From contig UQJY01000008.1 in NCBI GenBank assembly GCA_900541465.1, forward strand, positions 1-57,656: a DNA stretch of 57,656 nt, in the 5' to 3' direction. Within the stretch, counting starts at the first letter, position 1, and each line of letters starts with the position of its first letter. The DNA comes from an uncultured Fusobacterium sp. GTDB taxonomy: Bacteria > Fusobacteriota > Fusobacteriia > Fusobacteriales > Fusobacteriaceae. Below the pieces are notes generated by a model, which was not told the DNA's origin, ran no database searches, and saw nothing but the letters and a program-made list of their open reading frames with translations. Shown one piece after another: positions 53,946 through 57,656 of the stretch. The translations under genes were made by a program, and so were the position numbers.

Positions 53946-54413
53946 ATGTATATAAGAAGATTTAAAGAAGAAGATGCAGAAATAGTTTCAAAACTTGTAG
54001 GTCGTAATCTTTTAGAAGTAAACATTAAAGATTATCCGAAAGAAGATATGATAGAATTTGCAGATTATTATAATCCTGAAACAATAAAAAAAGTTGCTTC
54101 TGAAGGACATATGTATATTGCCTGTGAGGATGAAAAAATTATCGGCTGTGGTGCTGTTACAGCTTTAAATGGAGAAAAAGAAAGTATCATTGTCACATTT
54201 TTTATTCTCCCTGAATATCATGGAAAAGGAATTGGAAAAGCTCTTATTCATGAACTTGAAAAAGATGAAATTTTTTTAAGAGCTGAAAGAGTTCAGGTTG
54301 ATGCTTCTCTAGGTTCACATATCTTTTATAAAAAAATGGGATATAAATATCGTAGAGGAATAGAAAATTCCTGTGACGGAGAACATTATGAAATGGAAAA
54401 ATTTAATAAATAA
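53946..54413 (+). CDS. GNAT family N-acetyltransferase
   Basis: The 155-aa protein has the GNAT fold. The acetyl-CoA motif A is FFILPEYHGKGIGKAL (about 79-94), with the Q/RxxGxG/A pattern represented by HGKGIG, and a late motif IFYKKMGYKY is typical of the C-terminal strand. The substrate is unknown; relatives acetylate small amines, antibiotics or protein N termini. AGGAGG precedes the ATG. It is monocistronic and divergent from dapA. Confidence 0.88.
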   Translation: MYIRRFKEEDAEIVSKLVGRNLLEVNIKDYPKEDMIEFADYYNPETIKKVASEGHMYIACEDEKIIGCGAVTALNGEKESIIVTFFILPEYHGKGIGKALIHELEKDEIFLRAERVQVDASLGSHIFYKKMGYKYRRGIENSCDGEHYEMEKFNK

Positions 54414-54483
54414 TTTTTTATAACAAAAAGACTGCTGTATGGTAAAAATTATTATTGCCTATAAATTTTATTTTTTATAAAGC

Positions 54484-54516
54484 AAAAAAGAGAGAACAAA
54501 ACATTCTCTCTTTTTT
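54484..54516. terminator. Bidirectional terminator between the GNAT and NhaC genes
   Basis: A 13-bp stem AAAAAAGAGAGAA (54484-54496) / TTCTCTCTTTTTT (54504-54516) with a 7-nt loop. Confidence 0.92.
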
Positions 54517-54542
54517 ATATGATTTATATTATCAGTTAAGCA

Positions 54543-55895
54543 TTAATCTAAATCAAGTTCTTCTTTAGACCAATCCCATGGATGTTTGTTGATATAATAA
54601 TCAGCAAATGGAATAAAGAAAGATAAAATTGATAAAATAAGTAACAATCCTTGATACCATAATAGAGGGAATACATCTAAGAAACTTACTGCTCCTTGAG
54701 TAAATCCTAAAAGAATAAGCATTTGAGCTCCGTAAGGGATAGCACCTTGAGCTATACAAGAGAATACGTCAAGAGCTGTAGCTGTTTTTCTAGGGTCAAT
54801 TTTATAATTATTACTGATTTTTTTAGCAATAGGTCCGCTGATAATGATGGCAACTGTATTGTTTGCAACTGCCATATCAATAAATCCAACTAAAAGACCA
54901 ACACCTAATATAGCACTTTTCTTACCAGTTATAAATTTTTGAATTTTTTCGATAAGCCAGTCAATACCACCAGCTTCTCTAACCATTACAGCAAGTCCAC
55001 CAGTTAATAATGATAATAGGAATATTTCAGTCATTCCTGTAAATCCGCCATAAATTTCTTGTGCATATTTAAGTAATGTAAATTCACCATAAGCAAATCC
55101 TATTACTCCTGAAACTAAAATTCCTAATGTTAATACAACGAAAACGTTTATACCAACAAGAGATAATCCAAGTACTAAAATATAAGGCAATACTTTAATT
55201 ATACTGTAGCTGTATTCTTGAGCTGCAGGTACAACTTCAGGTCTACCAAATATTAATAATAAAATTATTGTTATAATTGCTGCTGGAAGTGCAAGAGTTA
55301 AGTTTACTCTAAATTTATCTCTCATTTCAACACCCTGTGTTCTTGTTGCAGCTATTGTAGTATCTGAAATAACTGATAAGTTGTCACCGAACATTGCTCC
55401 ACCCATAAGAGCTGCAAGAACAATAGGCATTGCAATTCCACTTTTCTCAGCAAGCCCGATTGCTATTGGTCCAAGTGCAACTATTGCACCTACTGAAGTT
55501 CCTGTTGCAGTTGCAATAAATGCAGCTATAACAAACACACCGGCAGATATAAATTGAGTAGGAATATAAGTTAATCCAAAGTTAACTGTTGCATCAACAC
55601 CACCCATTGCTTTTGAAACTCCGGCAAATGCTCCGGCAAGAAGATAAATAATACACATTATAATAATATTTTCTTCTCCGCATCCTTTTAAGAATGAGTC
55701 AAATTTGTGAGTAATACTTCCCTTGAATAAAAGGAATGCAAATATTATTCCTATAAATATTGCTACTGGTGCAGGAAGTTGATAGAATGCCATTTCCACA
55801 CCTTGAGATTGGAAATATATTCCACTACCTAAATAAACCAAGATAAAAATTATAAATGGTACCAGTCCTATGAAGCTGCTTTTTTTACTTTCCAT
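54543..55895 (-). CDS. NhaC-type Na+/H+ antiporter family protein
   Basis: The 450-aa inner-membrane protein has about eleven to twelve hydrophobic helices and matches the NhaC antiporter family. Motifs seen include GTSVGAIVALGPIAIGLAEK, GGAMFGDNLSVISDTTIAAT (a Gly/Asp-rich family core) and, in the second half, DMAVANNTVAI. It probably exchanges Na+ and H+, though some members carry malate-lactate or amino acids. AAGGGGG precedes the ATG. A candidate promoter about 190 bp upstream implies a long leader. Confidence 0.85.
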   Translation of the reverse strand: MESKKSSFIGLVPFIIFILVYLGSGIYFQSQGVEMAFYQLPAPVAIFIGIIFAFLLFKGSITHKFDSFLKGCGEENIIIMCIIYLLAGAFAGVSKAMGGVDATVNFGLTYIPTQFISAGVFVIAAFIATATGTSVGAIVALGPIAIGLAEKSGIAMPIVLAALMGGAMFGDNLSVISDTTIAATRTQGVEMRDKFRVNLTLALPAAIITIILLLIFGRPEVVPAAQEYSYSIIKVLPYILVLGLSLVGINVFVVLTLGILVSGVIGFAYGEFTLLKYAQEIYGGFTGMTEIFLLSLLTGGLAVMVREAGGIDWLIEKIQKFITGKKSAILGVGLLVGFIDMAVANNTVAIIISGPIAKKISNNYKIDPRKTATALDVFSCIAQGAIPYGAQMLILLGFTQGAVSFLDVFPLLWYQGLLLILSILSFFIPFADYYINKHPWDWSKEELDLD

Positions 55896-56089
55896 ACGTT
55901 TTCCCCCTTTAATAATTTTTGCTCCCTACAAATATGAATGTTGTTGACTTTTTTCAATTTTAAGATTTTTTTCATCTGATTTTTATAAATATATTTTTTA
56001 AAAATGTATTAAAAAAATATTTTTAATATTAATTCAGAATATTTTATCTCTATTTAATATCTTAAAACTGCTGTAACTCTTATATTTAA

Positions 56090-56118
56090 TATATAATCTT
56101 TTATTGACGATTTGTCAA
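56090..56118 (-). promoter_or_regulatory. Candidate promoter of the NhaC gene
   Basis: On the minus strand TTGACA (56113-56118), 17 bp, TATATA (56090-56095). The -35 is part of an inverted repeat TTGAC-N5-GTCAA (56104-56118). The rest of the 55896-56272 gap is AT-rich and I see no other element in it. Confidence 0.5.
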
Positions 56119-56272
56119 CTTTTATTCATATTTTTTTCATTTTTCATATCTATAATTTTTCTTTAAAATCATATTTATATTGGACTTCAGGATTTTTAAA
56201 AACTGTTATACAACAGTTAATATTTTTTTGATTTTTTAAACAAAAATATTATAACATAAATTTAAAATTTAT

Positions 56273-56299
56273 TTGACTTTTTAACTAAAATGTTATAAC
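56273..56299 (+). promoter_or_regulatory. Promoter of the asnA leader
   Basis: TTGACT (56273-56278), 15 bp, then TATAAC (56294-56299) with TG two bases upstream (extended -10), about 33 bp before the leader ORF. GTTATAAC (56292-56299) is also a perfect 8-bp palindrome. Confidence 0.55.
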
Positions 56300-56331
56300 C
56301 TATAAACAGAAATCATTCTGGAGGAAAAAAG

Positions 56332-56400
56332 ATGAAAATTATTATTGCATCAATCATAAATAATAATAATGGCAATCTTAAGGGGTTTGAACTCATATAA
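56332..56400 (+). CDS. asnA leader peptide (Asn-rich, 22 codons)
   Basis: A 22-codon ORF from ATG 56332 to TAA 56398-56400 with GGAGG at 56320-56324, 7 nt upstream. Codons 10-13 are four AAT (Asn) in a row and codon 15 is a fifth. The gene about 150 nt downstream is asparagine synthetase. The peptide itself has no other feature; it begins with a hydrophobic Ile-rich stretch. This is the composition expected of an attenuation leader in which ribosomes stall when charged tRNA-Asn is scarce. It is too short for routine gene calling. Confidence 0.85.
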   Translation: MKIIIASIINNNNGNLKGFELI

Positions 56401-56507
56401 AATTAATGAGGGCAAATCCATTTTGACATGTTATTACGATTTATGCCCTTTCTTCCAATATTAAAGTATAATTGAAGTCATCTGGGTATAAATCAGATGA
56501 CTTTTTT
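56383..56507 (+). promoter_or_regulatory. Candidate transcription attenuator of asnA
   Basis: Segment 1, GGGTTTG (56383-56389) and CTCAT (56392-56396) in the leader ORF, pairs with segment 2, ATGAG (56406-56410) and CAAATCC (56413-56419), with the stop codon in the loop. The terminator is GTCATCTG (56477-56484) / CAGATGAC (56494-56501) followed by six T. A weaker alternative pairs ATCCA (56416-56420) and TGAC (56424-56427) with GTCA (56477-56480) and TGGGT (56483-56487), which would break both. Another hairpin, AGGGCAAAT with ATTTATGCCCT (56409-56449), competes with segment 2. The terminator and first hairpin are clear; the antiterminator is inferred by hand. Confidence 0.72.
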
Positions 56508-56548
56508 ATTTCAGAATTAAAAAATTAATTTATAGAAGAGGTGGAATT

Positions 56549-57556
56549 ATGGAAGACGTATTAGTGCCAGAAGGATATAAAAACAAATTAAGCCTTTTGG
56601 AAACAGAAGTAAGTATTAAAAAAGTAAAGGATTTCTTTGAAAGAGCATTATCTTATGAGTTAAATCTAACAAGAGTTTCTGCTCCATTATTTGTAAGAGA
56701 AGATTCTGGTCTTAACGATAACTTAAGCGGATATGAAAAACCTGTATCTTTTACAACTAAACTTGAAGATGGAAATTATCACATTGTTCATTCTCTTGCA
56801 AAATGGAAAAGAATGGCTCTTTACAAATATCAATTCCCTATGCATACAGGTCTTTACACAGACATGAATGCTATAAGAAGAGAAGAAGATCTTTCAAATA
56901 TCCATTCTCTTTATGTTGACCAATGGGACTGGGAGCTTATTATAAAAAAAGAAGAAAGAACTATGAAAACATTAGAGCATATTGTAAGAAATATTTTCAG
57001 AGCTTTCAAAAAAACTGAAGAATATATTTTAAGAGAATATCCTCAGCTTTCTAAAAAACTTCCTGAAGATATTACTTTTATAACTTCTCAAGAACTTGAA
57101 GACAGATATCCTGATCTTACTCCAAAAGAAAGAGAACATGCAATAGCTAAAGAGTACAAAGCTGTATTTATTTCTCAAATTGGTAAAACTTTAAAATCAG
57201 GAAAAAAACACGACGGAAGAGCTCCTGACTATGACGACTGGGAATTAAACGGAGATATTTTATTCTGGTATCCTCCTTTAAACAGATCTGTTGAACTTTC
57301 TTCAATGGGAATAAGAGTAGGTGAAGAAAGCCTTGAAAGACAATTAAAACTTGCAAATGCTGAAGAAAGAAAAGAATTTCCTTTCCACAAAGCATTACTT
57401 GAAGGAAAACTTCCATATACAATAGGAGGAGGAATCGGACAATCAAGAATTTGTTTATTCTTCCTTGATAAAGTTCATATTGGAGAAGTGCAGGCATCAG
57501 TATGGCCAAAAGAAATGGTTGAAGCATACGAAAAACACGGAGTTCATTTCTTATAA
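56549..57556 (+). CDS. asnA: Aspartate-ammonia ligase (asparagine synthetase A)
   Basis: The 335-aa ATP-dependent enzyme makes asparagine from aspartate and ammonia. It resembles class II aminoacyl-tRNA synthetases: VSAPLFVREDSGLNDNL (about 40-56), the MNAIRREEDLSNIHSLYVDQ region, and the C-terminal GGGIGQSRICLFFL motif that binds ATP are all intact. The length matches E. coli AsnA (330 aa). GAGGTGG precedes the ATG at 56549. It is the only gene after the Asn-rich leader and attenuator-like terminator, so it is probably induced by low charged tRNA-Asn. Confidence 0.96.
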   Translation: MEDVLVPEGYKNKLSLLETEVSIKKVKDFFERALSYELNLTRVSAPLFVREDSGLNDNLSGYEKPVSFTTKLEDGNYHIVHSLAKWKRMALYKYQFPMHTGLYTDMNAIRREEDLSNIHSLYVDQWDWELIIKKEERTMKTLEHIVRNIFRAFKKTEEYILREYPQLSKKLPEDITFITSQELEDRYPDLTPKEREHAIAKEYKAVFISQIGKTLKSGKKHDGRAPDYDDWELNGDILFWYPPLNRSVELSSMGIRVGEESLERQLKLANAEERKEFPFHKALLEGKLPYTIGGGIGQSRICLFFLDKVHIGEVQASVWPKEMVEAYEKHGVHFL

Positions 57557-57572
57557 TAATTTACAAAAAGAA

Positions 57573-57656
57573 GGGGCTGTTGCATTTTTTAACAGCTCAT
57601 ACAAAAAGGGGCTGTTGCAAATTGATGATTTTCAATCATTAATTTGCTCAGCTCTT
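57573..57656 (+). terminator. Tandem hairpins downstream of asnA, cut by the window end
   Basis: Two units 35 bp apart begin with GGGGCTGTTGCA (57573 and 57608). The first pairs GGGCTGTT with AACAGCTC (57591-57598). The second is longer: GGGCTG and GCAAATTGATGATT (57609-57630) pair with AATCATTAATTTGC (57634-57647) and CAGCTC (57649-57654), with one mismatch. A T run may follow beyond the window. Confidence 0.65.

Noticed and set aside
56301..56548. T-box riboswitch upstream of asnA
   Set aside because: T-boxes are the usual Asn sensor in Gram-positive bacteria, but I find no T-box sequence (TGGNACCGCG type) or large specifier stem; the Asn-codon leader fits better.
1..57656. Insertion sequences, prophage, CRISPR array or toxin-antitoxin modules
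   Set aside because: No transposase, integrase, cas gene, regularly spaced repeat or paired small toxin/antitoxin ORFs were seen. The MITE-like element at 31440-31531 is the only mobile-looking sequence.

Overview
The window is a low-G+C chromosomal segment (roughly 30% G+C by eye) from a Gram-negative bacterium, most likely a member of the Fusobacteriaceae (Fusobacterium or a close relative). The evidence is a patatin/POTRA/beta-barrel type Vd autotransporter of the FplA kind, a LysM lipoprotein and diderm-type signal peptides. These sit beside features that look Firmicutes-like: strong GGAGG Shine-Dalgarno sites, a purine riboswitch, extended -10 promoters and frequent TTG starts. No phage, insertion sequence or CRISPR array is visible. 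This is core and metabolic chromosome.

Layout. 0-6.3 kb: a C45-like hydrolase, the glycolytic gap-pgk pair, an RluA-type pseudouridine synthase, RidA and an EamA transporter. 6.3-13.4 kb: a minus-strand operon of a LysM lipoprotein with a degenerate 5'-nucleotidase domain, rpoN and a sigma-54 activator, divergent from the FplA-like autotransporter. 13.4-20 kb: a C74-type purine riboswitch in front of an NCS2 purine permease and a three-gene xanthine-dehydrogenase-type hydroxylase, then an SLC13 permease. 20-27 kb: a small secreted helical protein, an ABC-F ATPase and the str operon (rpsL-rpsG-fusA-tuf). 27-33.4 kb: an ACT/PFL pair, a PHP phosphatase, tsaD flanked by two copies of an intergenic repeat, a DUF1576 membrane protein and a GIY-YIG protein. 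33.5-41.8 kb: tRNA-Leu(UAA), two MATE transporters, an HU-like protein, nagA, and a glsA-rluA-DUF523 operon. 41.8-52.2 kb: a six-gene glycogen operon (glgB-glgC-glgD-glgA-glgP-GH13). 52.2-57.7 kb: dapA-dapB, a GNAT acetyltransferase, an NhaC-type antiporter and asnA.

Regulation. The most striking signal is upstream of asnA (56273-56548). A strong Shine-Dalgarno precedes a 22-codon leader ORF with four consecutive Asn codons plus a fifth. It is followed by a stable hairpin around its stop codon, a possible antiterminator and an intrinsic terminator just before asnA. This has the architecture of a ribosome-mediated asparagine attenuator. The second is the purine riboswitch at 13458-13572, whose expression platform can fold to hide the Shine-Dalgarno of the permease gene. 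The third is the lipoprotein linked to rpoN, in which the metal-binding motifs of the 5'-nucleotidase fold have been systematically replaced.

How the genes work together. The glg operon covers glycogen synthesis (GlgC/GlgD to ADP-glucose, GlgA chain extension, GlgB branching) and breakdown (GlgP plus a cytoplasmic GH13 enzyme), feeding the glycolytic genes gap and pgk. nagA, glsA and asnA handle amino-sugar and amide nitrogen. The purine operon couples uptake to hydroxylation. dapA-dapB supply the lysine/diaminopimelate branch.
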